Positions 17,467 through 27,885 are shown, counted from the stretch's first letter. The stretch: 64,000 bases of DNA from Candidatus Gastranaerophilales bacterium (GCA_944322545.1 CALUPF010000014.1:50440-114439); one strand, 5' to 3'. The notes: generated by a model from the sequence alone, not told the origin. Program-made: numbers and translations.

Positions 17467-18183
17467 ATGTATAGACTGAAATTAAGAGAAACACGGGGCA
17501 AAACAATTACAGATTGTATAAATAGTGCTCATACATTTTCTTTTGCTCAATATTTTGATCCATTTAATATGGGTTTTAGTGATTTAAGAGTAATAAATGA
17601 TGATATTTTGACTCCTTGTGGTGAATTTTCCAAACGAAAGCAATCTAATATGGAGATTGTTGATTTTATTTTAGAAGGTGAAATGGAATATAAAGATTCC
17701 CTTGGTAATACAGAAATCTTGTCAAAAGGTGATATTCAAACTATAACAACTGGTTCTGGTATTACTTATAGTGAAAGGAATTTTTCTTTAGACAATCACC
17801 TACATTTTTTACAATTGTGGGTACTCCCTAATAAGAAAAATCTTGAGCCATCTTATGGTAAAAAAAATTTTTCTAAAGAAAAAATGATGAATGAGTTATG
17901 TTTAGTTATATCGGGCGAAGGTAAACATCATTCTTTGAAAATAAATCAAGATATGAAAATTTATAAATCAATTTTACAGGTTGATAAAACAATAAATTAT
18001 CAAATGCCCGAGAATAGAAAATTTTGGATACAAGTTTTAAAAGGCGCTATTGAGATTAATTCTAATATTTTAGAAGCAGGAGATGGTGTTTCAATTGTGA
18101 ATGAGTCAGGGACAATGGAAATCACTGGTGTGGATTTTGAATCGATGTTTTTATTGATAGATTTAAGGAATCTCTCAATTTAG
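17467..18183 (+). CDS. pirin-like cupin protein lacking the usual metal ligands
   Basis: The product is 238 residues from ATG 17467, which has AAGGA six bases upstream. The frame is open further upstream, but that hydrophobic stretch has no ribosome site. The bicupin pirin pattern is clear: THTFSFAQYFDP-like start (AHTFSFAQYFDP), NMEIVDFILEGEMEYKDSLG, TGSGITYSE and HFLQLWVLPN. The conserved His-Pro-His is replaced by Arg57-Lys58-Gln59, and the third histidine by Tyr101; only Glu103 remains. Pirins are usually iron-binding quercetinase-like or regulatory proteins, so this one probably does not bind metal in the normal way. It is convergent with the transporter gene, 3 bp apart. Confidence 0.85.
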   Translation: MYRLKLRETRGKTITDCINSAHTFSFAQYFDPFNMGFSDLRVINDDILTPCGEFSKRKQSNMEIVDFILEGEMEYKDSLGNTEILSKGDIQTITTGSGITYSERNFSLDNHLHFLQLWVLPNKKNLEPSYGKKNFSKEKMMNELCLVISGEGKHHSLKINQDMKIYKSILQVDKTINYQMPENRKFWIQVLKGAIEINSNILEAGDGVSIVNESGTMEITGVDFESMFLLIDLRNLSI

Positions 18184-18186
18184 CAT

Positions 18187-19503
18187 TTAAAAAATATAAA
18201 CAGCTAATACTGCAAATATTATTAATGGGATATTGTAATGCAAAAATGTTGGAATACATGTGTCAGTGACATGATTATGTTGTCCATCAGCATTTAAGCC
18301 GGCGGTTGGTCCTAGTGTTGTATCAGAAGCAGGAGAACCTGCATCACCTAAAGCTGCAGCAGCTGAAACAAGAATTATGGTCGCAGGAATGCTGAATCCC
18401 ATTTTTATGCATATTGGCACAAAAAGCACAGCAAGTATTGGAATTGTGCCGAAAGATGTCCCTATGCCCATTGTTATAAAAAGTCCTATTGTGAGCATAA
18501 TTGTTGCTGCTAGTAGTCTGCTGCCTTGCATTAAACCGGCTGCTGTATGAACTAAAGAATCAATCGAACCTGTTTCTTTTAGTACCATTGCAAAACCGGC
18601 AGCAATAAGCATTACAAATGCAACATATCCCATTAAGCCAATGCCTTCATTCATAAGCTTATCCATTTTTTTATGGTCTATTGCTCCAGTACCAAAGATT
18701 ACCCCTAAACCAACTAATGCGCCTAGTGGTAATGATTTTGTCCATAATTGCACTATTAAAGTTGCGAATGCAGCTAAAAGGGTTAGGTAATGTTCTTTTG
18801 TGAATTTTAGTTCTTCATTTGCTTCTTTTTCAACAATGTTTTCTGTCATTTCAGCTTTTTTGTATTCTCTTGGTTTTTTATATGTAATGCATATCGCAAT
18901 TAATAGCCCAGTTGTCATCGCAAGACCAAGAAACCAGTTTGATTTCCAAATATCACCTATTTGTGTTTGCATTCCATTTTGTGTAAGGTTTTCAGCAATT
19001 AATCCTTGGAAAATTAACCCAAAACCTGCTGGTATTGTTATGTATGGAGTTTTAAGACCGTATGCTAAAGCACAGGCTATTGCTCTTCTATCTAGTTTTA
19101 GTTTATTCATAACCGGTAATAATGGTGGGATAAGAATAGGAATAAATGCAATGTGAACAGGAATAAGGTTTTGTGACATCATTGCAATAATTGTGATAAT
19201 TGCAATTAAAATAAATGTTTTACCTTTAATTACGTTTGCAATTTTTTTTGCAAGAATTGGGGCTAAGCCAGTATGTGTCATTGCAGCAGCAAATGCTCCA
19301 AGCAGTATGTAACTAAGAGCAGTTTCAGAATTGCCTCCCATTCCAGAGATGAATGTTTGCATAATTTTATTAATTGGCATTCCTGCGCATAATCCTGCAA
19401 TTATTGCCGAAATTATAATTGCTAATAAAACATTAATTCTGTATATGCACATTATGCAAAGAAGTATTACTGATACGATAATAGGGTTTAATAATATTTC
19501 CAT
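18187..19503 (-). CDS. NhaC-superfamily membrane transporter (Na+/H+ antiporter family, YuiF-like)
   Basis: The product is 438 residues with about eleven or twelve hydrophobic spans. It opens with two spans (NPIIVSVILLCIMCIY, then IIISAIIAGLCAG). It contains NLIPVHIAFIPILIPPLLP and the later GIGTSFGTIPILAVLF and LGDAGSPASDTTLGPTAGLN, the polar re-entrant segments typical of the Na+/H+ antiporter NhaC/YuiF group. Members include sodium-proton antiporters and putative amino-acid permeases, so the substrate is uncertain. It sits in the cytoplasmic membrane. It is monocistronic by position. Confidence 0.8.
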   Translation of the reverse strand: MEILLNPIIVSVILLCIMCIYRINVLLAIIISAIIAGLCAGMPINKIMQTFISGMGGNSETALSYILLGAFAAAMTHTGLAPILAKKIANVIKGKTFILIAIITIIAMMSQNLIPVHIAFIPILIPPLLPVMNKLKLDRRAIACALAYGLKTPYITIPAGFGLIFQGLIAENLTQNGMQTQIGDIWKSNWFLGLAMTTGLLIAICITYKKPREYKKAEMTENIVEKEANEELKFTKEHYLTLLAAFATLIVQLWTKSLPLGALVGLGVIFGTGAIDHKKMDKLMNEGIGLMGYVAFVMLIAAGFAMVLKETGSIDSLVHTAAGLMQGSRLLAATIMLTIGLFITMGIGTSFGTIPILAVLFVPICIKMGFSIPATIILVSAAAALGDAGSPASDTTLGPTAGLNADGQHNHVTDTCIPTFLHYNIPLIIFAVLAVYIF

Positions 19504-19641
19504 TCCAGATCTTTCAAGTTTTTATACGCTAACTAAGATATCATAAATAATAAGTAATGCAACATAGTTGCTCTATTGGACTTGACTTAGTATTTTATGA
19601 TATCGATAATAGTCGTAAATTATAAAAAGAAAGATAAAAAT

Positions 19642-21687
19642 ATGTATAAACGTTTAATTTCCCTTTTACTGCTATTAGTATCTATATTTCATTTTTGTGG
19701 TTTAAGTGTTTATGCTCAAACTTATGCACAAAAGCCCTTTAAAAATTCGTATTCACCAAATTATGACAATTTGGTTCCTAAAAAACTTGAAGCATCAATG
19801 AAAAATGCCATAATGCATATCTATGGAAAAGAGCAGGTTGATGTAATTTATCCACAAATCGTTAAAATAATAAAAAAAGCTAAATTTCAAAGAAGTCCTG
19901 AACTATATCAAGATGACTTAAAAAGGGATTCTGATTGGTACAAAGATGAGGTTATTTATATGTTTTATCCTGATCAGTTTGGTGTGGATGAAACTGGTAA
20001 ACCTGCAACTTTTAAGACTTTAATAGGGATGCTAGATTATCTTAAAGATCTTGGAGTTACTACTATTTATATTTTACCTTTTGCTGATTCACCAATGGGT
20101 GATTCTGGGTTTGATGTTCGTGACCCTAAAAATGTCAGAGCTGATTTAGGTGGTATGAAGGAATTTGAAGAATTTATGTCAGCTGCACGTCAAAAAGGCT
20201 TTAAGGTAAAAGCAGATTTGATATTAAACCATTTTTCTGATCAGCATGAATGGTTTCAACAGGCTTTAAAAGGCGATATAAATAAACTTCATTATTTCAT
20301 TGCACGTGAAGATATGCCTGAATACAGACAGTATAAAGATGAAAAATTGGGGTATATGGTTGAATATAAGGAAAAAGACGGTACTGTTACAAAAAGACGT
20401 CTTATTTTCCCAGAAATTACTGATAACCACTACAGAAAAGTTACAATAAAAGGTAAAGATTATTACGTTTATCACACATTTTATCCATTCCAGTTGGATG
20501 TAAACTGGGAAAATCCACAAGTGTTATATTATATGCTTGATTCAGTTGCTTTTTGGGCAAACATGGGTATAGATATTTTCAGAATGGATGCAATTCCATA
20601 TTTGAGCAAAGAAGAAGGCACAAATGCTGAGAATTTGCCTAAAACACATTATGTTATTCAGTTAATTAGTGCGTTTTTGCAAACAATTGCTCCTCGTTCA
20701 ATCATACAAGCTGAAGCTTGTCAACAACCTAAAAAAATCTTGCCTTATTTTGGTACAGAAAAAAAAGTTGAACATAATATAAAAGATAATTTAAAAGAAA
20801 TTACAAGAACTGATGAAGTTCAATTAGCGTATCATTTCCCATATATGCCTGCGATATGGGCATCTTTAGTCACTGCAGATAATACATATTTTTGGAAAGC
20901 ATACAAAAATACTCCTAAAATTCCTGATTCAGCAGCTTGGGCTATGTTTTTAAGAGTTCATGATGAATTGACTCTTGAGATGGTTAATGAAAAAACAAGA
21001 GAGCTTTTATATGATGGACTTGCTCCAAAAGGTGCAGCTTTTAGAAAAGGCTATGGCGTAAGTGGCAGATTAGCAAGCTTTTTAGATAAAGACCCTGAAA
21101 GAATTGGAATGGCTTTTTCTATATTGCTTTCTCTTCCTGGTGTGCCAATTATTTATTATGGTGATGAAATAGGTATGCCTAATAACTATGCAAATGCAAG
21201 AAAAACAGCTAAAATGCGTGAGCAAAAACAAAAGGCACAAGGAAAGAAAAATAATTCTAAACTATTAAGCTATTTTGATAGTAGAGATATTAACCGTGGT
21301 CCTATAAAACAAAAAGTATTTTATGATGCAATGAAAAATACTGAAACATATAACCATAAGGTCTATAAAAGAGTTCAAAAATTAATTAGGGTTAGAAAAC
21401 AAAATCCTGTTATCACAAGAGGTACATTTACAGAAATAAAAACAGAATCTCCAGAGGTATTTGCTTATGTGAGAGCTCATGGTGATGAAAGAGTTGTTGT
21501 AATTAACAATCTTTCAAATGACAAAATAAAAGCCACTGTTATTTTTACGGATGATGATTTTGGCAAAAAAAGCAAAGACGTTTATTTAAAAGATTTGCTT
21601 ACTGACAAAATGATACGAGCAAAAGCGCAGAACAAAAAATTGACAGTGCGCTTGAATCCATATGATGCAATGTGGTTAAAACTCTAG
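19642..21687 (+). CDS. secreted alpha-amylase family (GH13) glycoside hydrolase
   Basis: The product is 681 residues from ATG 19642, chosen because it begins a good signal peptide (MYKRLISLLLLLVSIFHFC, cleavage probably near VYAQ). The GH13 barrel starts at YMFYPDQFGVDE, with GFDVRDPKNV, VKADLILNHFSD (region I), GIDIFRMDAIPYL (nucleophile Asp), IIQAEAC (acid/base Glu) and FLRVHDELTLE (region IV). It most resembles the trehalose-synthase/amylase branch, but a secreted location suggests breakdown of dietary alpha-glucans. The stop codon overlaps that of the convergent acyltransferase gene. Confidence 0.88.
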   Translation: MYKRLISLLLLLVSIFHFCGLSVYAQTYAQKPFKNSYSPNYDNLVPKKLEASMKNAIMHIYGKEQVDVIYPQIVKIIKKAKFQRSPELYQDDLKRDSDWYKDEVIYMFYPDQFGVDETGKPATFKTLIGMLDYLKDLGVTTIYILPFADSPMGDSGFDVRDPKNVRADLGGMKEFEEFMSAARQKGFKVKADLILNHFSDQHEWFQQALKGDINKLHYFIAREDMPEYRQYKDEKLGYMVEYKEKDGTVTKRRLIFPEITDNHYRKVTIKGKDYYVYHTFYPFQLDVNWENPQVLYYMLDSVAFWANMGIDIFRMDAIPYLSKEEGTNAENLPKTHYVIQLISAFLQTIAPRSIIQAEACQQPKKILPYFGTEKKVEHNIKDNLKEITRTDEVQLAYHFPYMPAIWASLVTADNTYFWKAYKNTPKIPDSAAWAMFLRVHDELTLEMVNEKTRELLYDGLAPKGAAFRKGYGVSGRLASFLDKDPERIGMAFSILLSLPGVPIIYYGDEIGMPNNYANARKTAKMREQKQKAQGKKNNSKLLSYFDSRDINRGPIKQKVFYDAMKNTETYNHKVYKRVQKLIRVRKQNPVITRGTFTEIKTESPEVFAYVRAHGDERVVVINNLSNDKIKATVIFTDDDFGKKSKDVYLKDLLTDKMIRAKAQNKKLTVRLNPYDAMWLKL

Positions 21688-22766
21688 ATATTAGGAAAGA
21701 ATTTATTTTTTAACCACTTTAGTCCGACACCAATATATGTACTTGCAACCATTGTGATTACAAAATATAAAAATGTTGTCTGTACGGGATTATATATCCA
21801 GTAAATGTCGTGATTAGCTCTTTCTGAAATAGGGATACCGTTTGCCCATAGAAAAATTGCAGTGATAATGTACATTATAAGCAAATGGTTTGCCATTATG
21901 TGGTATGTTGTTTCTCCCATATGTCGTATAAATGTTGAATCTTTAAAATACGGATATGTGAGTTTTACAACAAAAAGTGATGTCCATATACCAGTTAAAG
22001 CAGTAATTATAGGCACTATCAATTGTTCGTCAAATCTTGCCCAAACAAGAACGTAACTTAAACCTATCCCATGTTCAGGGTCATAATCTCTGTTAAATAA
22101 CCATAAAACTGATTGTATTGTAACTATTGCCCAAAACCATTTTAGAGTGAAGATATCGATTTTGTCTTCAATAAAGTTTCTGTAATAATAGCCAAGATAT
22201 ACGAAAAATAAAGAAAACATAGTTCTTATGACAATCAAAATGAATGGATCGACAGGTATTATTTTAGAAAGTGGAATTGCTGAAATGCCCAATATTCCAA
22301 ACATCGCAAGGTGAAAATATTTGTTGTCTTTTACTTTTTTCAGAACTCTAAAAATAAATAAAAACGCAATCATTGTTATAAATAATTGAGTTACAAACCA
22401 TAATGGACAAGATAGATCAAATTGATGTCCATTTAAAAATGGTGTAATAAAAAAGTTTTTAAGACTTATTGGCATACCCCAAAATTTGTTAGTGAGTTTG
22501 AAAATTAAAACTGTCACGCCAAGATAAAATATGTTGTATAAAAAATAAGGAAGCAAAAGTGTTTTTGCTCTTCTTTGTATGAATGTAACTACATTGTCTA
22601 GATATTTGTCTTTGAAAAGATATCCTGAAATAAAGAAAAATAAAGCGAGCTGGAAGGAATATGGTGTAAACATTCCAAGTAGTGAAAATTCAAGGTGACC
22701 TGAAACAACTAATAATATTGCAAGTGCTTTCAATACATTTACTTTATTTGAGAATTCTTGTGTCAT
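21684..22766 (-). CDS. acyltransferase family 3 membrane protein
   Basis: The product is 360 residues from ATG 22766, where AGAGGA lies just upstream; a start 24 bases earlier has no ribosome site. It has about ten membrane spans. The family motif is VNVLKALAILLVVSGHLEFS, with the catalytic-type histidine, followed by FQLALFFFISGYLFKDKYL. Such proteins O-acylate sugars of surface polysaccharides or other envelope molecules from the cytoplasmic membrane. It overlaps the 3' end of the upstream aminotransferase gene by 23 bp. Confidence 0.85.
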   Translation of the reverse strand: MTQEFSNKVNVLKALAILLVVSGHLEFSLLGMFTPYSFQLALFFFISGYLFKDKYLDNVVTFIQRRAKTLLLPYFLYNIFYLGVTVLIFKLTNKFWGMPISLKNFFITPFLNGHQFDLSCPLWFVTQLFITMIAFLFIFRVLKKVKDNKYFHLAMFGILGISAIPLSKIIPVDPFILIVIRTMFSLFFVYLGYYYRNFIEDKIDIFTLKWFWAIVTIQSVLWLFNRDYDPEHGIGLSYVLVWARFDEQLIVPIITALTGIWTSLFVVKLTYPYFKDSTFIRHMGETTYHIMANHLLIMYIITAIFLWANGIPISERANHDIYWIYNPVQTTFLYFVITMVASTYIGVGLKWLKNKFFPNI

Positions 22767-23895
22767 ATAGTCCTCTGTTTTCTTTTGCAAATTCTGATAT
22801 TTTTTTCAAACCTTCTGAAAATATTTTTTTGTCTTTACCATATCCTATTCTAAAGCAGTATTCAAGCTCGAAACAAAATCCAGGGGTTGTGAAAACACCT
22901 TTTTCTGTTGATAATCTATGGCAAAATTCTTTTGAAGGAACATCAAAATCATAGTATAAAAGAGAGGTTGTTCCTGCCTGCGGCTTGATATATTTAAAAT
23001 GTTCTTGTGATTGTATCCAATTGTCTAATATTTCTAAATTTTCAGATAAGATTTTTTTGTTTTGTGAGATTATTTCTTCTGATTTAGTCAAAGCCAAAGC
23101 GGCAATTTCTTCGTCAATCATTGAACATGAAATCATATTATATTCTCTGTGATGCATGCAGCTTTTGATTATCTTTTTATTTTTTGAAGCGAGCCAGCCT
23201 AGACGAAGACCAGCGAGTGAAAATGTTTTTGACATGCTGCAGACACTTATTCCATTTTCATATAGGTCTGCAATAGAACTAGAAAAATATTCATTTTGGT
23301 TTAACTCTTTATAGACTTCGTCACAAAGAATATATATGTCATTTTTTCTGGCAATTTCTATAATTTCCTTCATTAAATCATCAGGAATTAAAGAGCCTGA
23401 AGGGTTGTTAGGGCTGTTTAAACAAATAAGTTTTGTGTTTTTTGTAATTAAACTTTTCAACTCTTTTATGTCAGGCAAAAAATTATTTTCAGGTTTTAAA
23501 TGTAAATATTGTACATCTGCATTAAATGATTTTGGGATTGAATAAAGCTGTTGGTATGTTGGAATGACAGAAATAACTCTATCATTCGGTTCAATGAGGG
23601 AGTAAAAAATAAGATGGTTAGCTCCAGCAGCTCCTATTGTTGGTAAAATTTCATTTTCTGAAATTGTTTTATAAAAAGAACATATACCTTTTTTAAGATT
23701 GGGATTTCCTGTTATATAACCGTAGCCTAGATTTTTTTGAGATAATCTTTCAAAAAAATCATTTTTATTCGTGTTTGTTATTTCAAAAAGTTTGTTTAAA
23801 GAAAGTGTATTGACAGTAGTATTCCCAAGGTCAAATTTGGAGTATTTTTCATACTCGTTCATCCATTCTTCAACCTTAAAAACATCAATTTTCAT
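22744..23895 (-). CDS. class I/II PLP-dependent aminotransferase
   Basis: The product is 383 residues of aminotransferase fold type I. The cofactor-binding elements are GAAGANHLIFYSLI, LNSPNNPSGSL, ILCDEVYKELN and the Schiff-base lysine in SMSKTFSLAGLRLGW. The C-terminal Arg for the substrate carboxylate is in CFRIGYGKD. The best match in pattern is to aspartate/aromatic aminotransferases; the amino donor cannot be told. There is no clear ribosome site before the ATG. The gene overlaps the acyltransferase gene, so they form an operon, which might link amino-sugar or amino-acid supply to envelope modification (speculative). Confidence 0.85.
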   Translation of the reverse strand: MKIDVFKVEEWMNEYEKYSKFDLGNTTVNTLSLNKLFEITNTNKNDFFERLSQKNLGYGYITGNPNLKKGICSFYKTISENEILPTIGAAGANHLIFYSLIEPNDRVISVIPTYQQLYSIPKSFNADVQYLHLKPENNFLPDIKELKSLITKNTKLICLNSPNNPSGSLIPDDLMKEIIEIARKNDIYILCDEVYKELNQNEYFSSSIADLYENGISVCSMSKTFSLAGLRLGWLASKNKKIIKSCMHHREYNMISCSMIDEEIAALALTKSEEIISQNKKILSENLEILDNWIQSQEHFKYIKPQAGTTSLLYYDFDVPSKEFCHRLSTEKGVFTTPGFCFELEYCFRIGYGKDKKIFSEGLKKISEFAKENRGLYDTRILK

Positions 23896-24024
23896 ACGTT
23901 ATTATTATGTCTAAAAAATCTATGTAATCAACTTTATTTTTGTTTACAATAACGTTTTAAAATCAAAAATTTATGCAATTTATTTTTATATTTTGTTTTA
24001 GTATATGTAGGTAGGTATAGCTTA

Positions 24025-25719
24025 ATGTCGATAAATTTTTCAAATAATCCATATAAAGATTTATATAAACTTGCAGGAACTCCTCAAATTCCTGTGAATG
24101 GCCAGTCTTTGCCTGTTTCTAAAACTGAGATAGCTTCTTTAAAAGTTGGAGATGTTGAAAATAATGCTAATAACAAAGATTCATCTAGCAAAAAGAAAAT
24201 CTTTGGAATTATTGGGGCTTCAGTTGGTTCAGTTGCTTTACTAACACTCATCGGCTTATTTACTTTATCTAAGGGCTTTTCTGGAAATTTTGCTAAAAAA
24301 ATAGCGGATGTTTCTGACAAATTTAAAAATTCAATTTATGATTTAACAGCTGAGTCAAAAAAACTGACTGTTTCTCAAAAATTAAAATTACAATTTGCTA
24401 AAGTTATGCAGCCTGTGACTGATACATTGCAGGCTAGTTCTAATGTTTCAGCTGTAAAAGATAGCTTTGTAAATCATTGGTTGAAAAAACTAAAAATGGA
24501 TCCTGCTATTGATAAAATTAATAAGTTTTTCAAAAACATTGTGCTCAAAACAAAAAACAATTCATATAATGAAGCGGAAATTGCAATGGTTGATTTTTGT
24601 AATCAACTAAGAAAAACTAATAATCCAGAGCTGATAAGAAGAGCAGATGCGATTGAAAGACTCTATGCACAAAAATTTTCGACAGCTGCTCATGTAAATC
24701 GTTCTGAAAAAGCTTGGGATAAAATGAAAAATCTTCATCAGGAAGTTTATGATACTTTGTTCAAAGATAATGGCTTGTTTAAGAATCTAAAAAAATATCG
24801 TTCATACATAACTACAGATAAAATTGAAGCAGATAGAAATATTGTTCAAAATGAACTTAAAACTGCTAAAACTTACATATCTAATAGCATTGATGATGTA
24901 TATAATTCAATGAAAAAGTCTTTGTATGATGTGAAAGTTTCTGTTAATCCTCAAAATAAAGCGGCAGTTGAAATTGTTAAAACGCTTTCAGATAATGTTG
25001 AAAAATATAAAACTTTAGATAAATCATTAAGCGGTGCTGCTGAAAAATTAGAAAGAGAAAAAATTATTTCTGAAATTAAAAAACTTTTAAATAATCTTTC
25101 AGATATTAGTAAAAAAGATTCTTCATCAAGTGCAAAAATTAATAATACCCAAGAAAAGATAAAATTAATGCTAGATTCTATGAATATTGATTTTTCTAAA
25201 AAGGGTATTGCTCAGGAAGCTATGTCTTTAATTGATAAAAAGTCTCCAGAGTATAAATTGGCTAAAAAATATCTTGCTAAAATGAATTCAAAGCTTAATT
25301 TAGCTATAGAAAATGAGATGAATTCGTATGAAAAACTGGCAGAATTGAGAGTTGGTTCTGCTCCAACAGATATTTTGGGGATTCTTGGTCCTTCGGCTAT
25401 AGGAACACTTATGGTTGTTAATTCAAAAGATAAAAATGAAAGAATTTCTAAAACGTTAACACAAGGTATCCCTATTTTAGGCAGTATCGGTGTAGCTTAT
25501 TATGGTACAACAAGAGGTTGGACTGGCGCTAAAAACCTTATTTTGGGGCTTTTAACAGGATGGGTTTTGAATGTTATAGGTGGAAAAACTGATGAAGCAT
25601 ATAAAAAATATGCAGAAAAACAAAATGTTTTAAAAACAGCTTTTGAGTCTTTTACTAAGTTGCAAAAACATAGCCAAGATATAAAGTCTGTTGAATCTTC
25701 ATCAGGTGCAAACATTTAG
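24025..25719 (+). CDS. large unknown membrane-associated protein with MSINFS N-terminus
   Basis: The product is 564 residues and the family is not recognised. The first 60 residues are polar, then KIFGIIGASVGSVALLTLIG (about residues 58-78) is a membrane span. A long helical, lysine-rich region follows (about 90-440) that may form coiled coils. Near the C-terminus there are two hydrophobic hairpin segments (DILGILGPSAIGTLMVV and GIPILGSIGVAYYG, then LILGLLTGWVLNVIGG). The N-terminal M-S-I-N-F-S resembles the small membrane protein at 44248 (MSVNFS), hinting at a shared targeting or family element. It is probably anchored in the inner membrane. Confidence 0.65.
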   Translation: MSINFSNNPYKDLYKLAGTPQIPVNGQSLPVSKTEIASLKVGDVENNANNKDSSSKKKIFGIIGASVGSVALLTLIGLFTLSKGFSGNFAKKIADVSDKFKNSIYDLTAESKKLTVSQKLKLQFAKVMQPVTDTLQASSNVSAVKDSFVNHWLKKLKMDPAIDKINKFFKNIVLKTKNNSYNEAEIAMVDFCNQLRKTNNPELIRRADAIERLYAQKFSTAAHVNRSEKAWDKMKNLHQEVYDTLFKDNGLFKNLKKYRSYITTDKIEADRNIVQNELKTAKTYISNSIDDVYNSMKKSLYDVKVSVNPQNKAAVEIVKTLSDNVEKYKTLDKSLSGAAEKLEREKIISEIKKLLNNLSDISKKDSSSSAKINNTQEKIKLMLDSMNIDFSKKGIAQEAMSLIDKKSPEYKLAKKYLAKMNSKLNLAIENEMNSYEKLAELRVGSAPTDILGILGPSAIGTLMVVNSKDKNERISKTLTQGIPILGSIGVAYYGTTRGWTGAKNLILGLLTGWVLNVIGGKTDEAYKKYAEKQNVLKTAFESFTKLQKHSQDIKSVESSSGANI

Positions 25720-25833
25720 TTATAAAAATAATATAAATGTACTAGTATAGTGGTACTTTAAAGATAGTGAGTTTTGGTGTAATATAAAGTGTATTATTTG
25801 AATTGTAATAGTACTACTTAACAGGTTTATATT

Positions 25834-27270
25834 ATGCTTAAAATTTTTAATTCATATTCAGCAACGTTAGAAGATTTTGTCCCATTAAATGGTAACCATG
25901 TAAATATGTATGTATGTGGTCCTACTGTTTATGATCATCCTCATTTGGGACATGCAAGATGTTATATTACTTGGGATGTTGTATATAGATATTTGAAATT
26001 TTTAGGTTATGACGTTAAGTATTGTCGAAATGTTACTGACGTTGATGACAAAATATTGAACAAATCTGTTAAAGAAAACTGTACTCCAGATGAAATTGCA
26101 AAAAAATATTATGATATTTTTTCAGAATCAATGAAAAAATTAAACAATTTAAAGCCTGATGTTGAGCCATTTGCAACAAAAACGCTAGGCGATATGATAA
26201 AAATGGTTAAAACACTTATTGAAAAAGGCTATGCATATGAAGTAGAAGGAGACGTCTATTTTAGAGTTAAAAAATTCCCTAAATATGGATATTTAAGCAA
26301 ACAACCTATCGATGATCTAGAATCAGGTGCAAGAGTTGAAGCTTCTACTATCAAAGAAGATCCATTGGATTTTGCATTATGGAAAAAAGATGAAAAATTT
26401 GGATACAAAAGCCCTTGGGGTGTAGGACGTCCGGGATGGCATATTGAATGTTCTGCAATGAGTAAAAAACACCTTGCTGATGAAATTGATATCCATGCTG
26501 GTGGTGCTGATTTGATATTTCCTCACCACGAAAATGAGATAGCACAATCTGAATGTGCAAATGGCTGTCAGTTTGTTAAATACTGGCTACACAATGGTTT
26601 TGTTACTATTAACAAAGAGAAAATGTCAAAATCATTAGGCAATTTTATAACAATAGATGGTTTGTTGGAAAAATATGACGCGAATACCATAAGATTTTTC
26701 ATTTTGACAAACCATTATAGAATGCCTGTTGAGTTCAATGATGAAGCATTGGAAGCTGCAGCAGCTGGTGCAAAAAGGCTTAAAAATGCAGCTAATAATG
26801 TTCTTGCATGGGTAGGTAAAAAGTCAATTGATGAAAATATCGATGCTGAGGAAATTGAAGAGTTTAAGTCAGCTATGAACGAAGATTTTAACACTTCAAA
26901 AGCATTAGCTGTTTTATTTGATCTAGCAACAAAAGCTAACAAAGCAAAAGATTCTAATGATAAAGAAAATGCAGTTAAATATATTTCTGTGTTAATCAAA
27001 TTATCTAGAGTTTTAGGCTTTGATTTTGAAAAAGTTGAATTAGATGAAAATCAACTAAAAGAAAAGTTAATGTCTGTAATTGAAGAGTTTGATTTTATTG
27101 AAAATAAAAACGCGACTGCAAAAGAAATTATGGACAAAATTATTGAAGTTAGAAACGAAGCAAGAGCTCAGAAAAACTGGGCGGTTGCTGATAGCATAAG
27201 AAATACTCTTGATAAAATTAATATTGTTCTTAAAGACTCAAAAGAAGGAACAGTATTTGAATTAAAATAG
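25834..27270 (+). CDS. cysS: cysteinyl-tRNA synthetase
   Basis: The product is 478 residues, normal length. It charges tRNA-Cys. The zinc cysteine is in MYVCGPTVYDHPHLGHARCY (Cys28) and the HIGH-type motif HLGH is residues 37-40. GWHIECSAMS and the GGADLIFPHHENEIAQSE block are present, and the KMSKS loop is residues 263-267. It is followed after 24 bp by coaE, so they are likely cotranscribed. Confidence 0.97.
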   Translation: MLKIFNSYSATLEDFVPLNGNHVNMYVCGPTVYDHPHLGHARCYITWDVVYRYLKFLGYDVKYCRNVTDVDDKILNKSVKENCTPDEIAKKYYDIFSESMKKLNNLKPDVEPFATKTLGDMIKMVKTLIEKGYAYEVEGDVYFRVKKFPKYGYLSKQPIDDLESGARVEASTIKEDPLDFALWKKDEKFGYKSPWGVGRPGWHIECSAMSKKHLADEIDIHAGGADLIFPHHENEIAQSECANGCQFVKYWLHNGFVTINKEKMSKSLGNFITIDGLLEKYDANTIRFFILTNHYRMPVEFNDEALEAAAAGAKRLKNAANNVLAWVGKKSIDENIDAEEIEEFKSAMNEDFNTSKALAVLFDLATKANKAKDSNDKENAVKYISVLIKLSRVLGFDFEKVELDENQLKEKLMSVIEEFDFIENKNATAKEIMDKIIEVRNEARAQKNWAVADSIRNTLDKINIVLKDSKEGTVFELK

Positions 27271-27294
27271 TTAGCTTATAGAAAGTTGGCGAGT

Positions 27295-27885
27295 ATGTTA
27301 AAAATAGGTCTTACTGGTAATATTGCTTCAGGCAAATCAATTGTACAAAGTTATTTAGAAAAAAAGGGTATTCCTGTAATAGATGCTGATTGGATTTGTC
27401 ATAGACTTATGGATGACAATGAAGAAGTTATTGAGAAAATTAAAAATCTCTTTCCAAATCAAGATATCTTTTTGGAAGATGGTCGGTTAGGACGTCATAA
27501 AATAGGTTTGATAGTGTTTTCTGATCCCGAAAAAATGGAAGCATTGGAAGACATTTTGCATCCCTTAGTTGAAAATAAAATTAAAGAATTTTTTGAAGAA
27601 AATGAAAATGAAGAGATTGTTGTAGCATCTGTTCCTTTATTATTTGAAGAGAATATGCAAAATATTTTCGATAGAACTATATTAGTTTGTGCAGACAAAA
27701 AAATTCGTCTTCAACGTCTTATGACAAGAAGAGGTTATCCTTTAGAACATGCTTTAGAAAGGATAAATGCGCAGGTTTCACAAGAAGAAAAAAGAAATCT
27801 TGCAGATTTTATAATTGAAAATAATAACAATCTGATTGAACTAGAAACCCAGATTGAAAAAACGCTTGAAAGGCTTTGGTTATGA
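27295..27885 (+). CDS. coaE: dephospho-CoA kinase
   Basis: The product is 196 residues from ATG 27295; a TTG nine bases earlier is also possible. It phosphorylates dephospho-CoA, the last step of coenzyme A synthesis. The P-loop is GNIASGKS (residues 8-15), then VIDADWICHRLM, the substrate helix ILHPLVENKI, VPLLFEENM and the lid-region QRLMTRRGY. Its TGA overlaps the ATG of the next gene (ATGA), so translation is coupled. Confidence 0.95.
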   Translation: MLKIGLTGNIASGKSIVQSYLEKKGIPVIDADWICHRLMDDNEEVIEKIKNLFPNQDIFLEDGRLGRHKIGLIVFSDPEKMEALEDILHPLVENKIKEFFEENENEEIVVASVPLLFEENMQNIFDRTILVCADKKIRLQRLMTRRGYPLEHALERINAQVSQEEKRNLADFIIENNNNLIELETQIEKTLERLWL

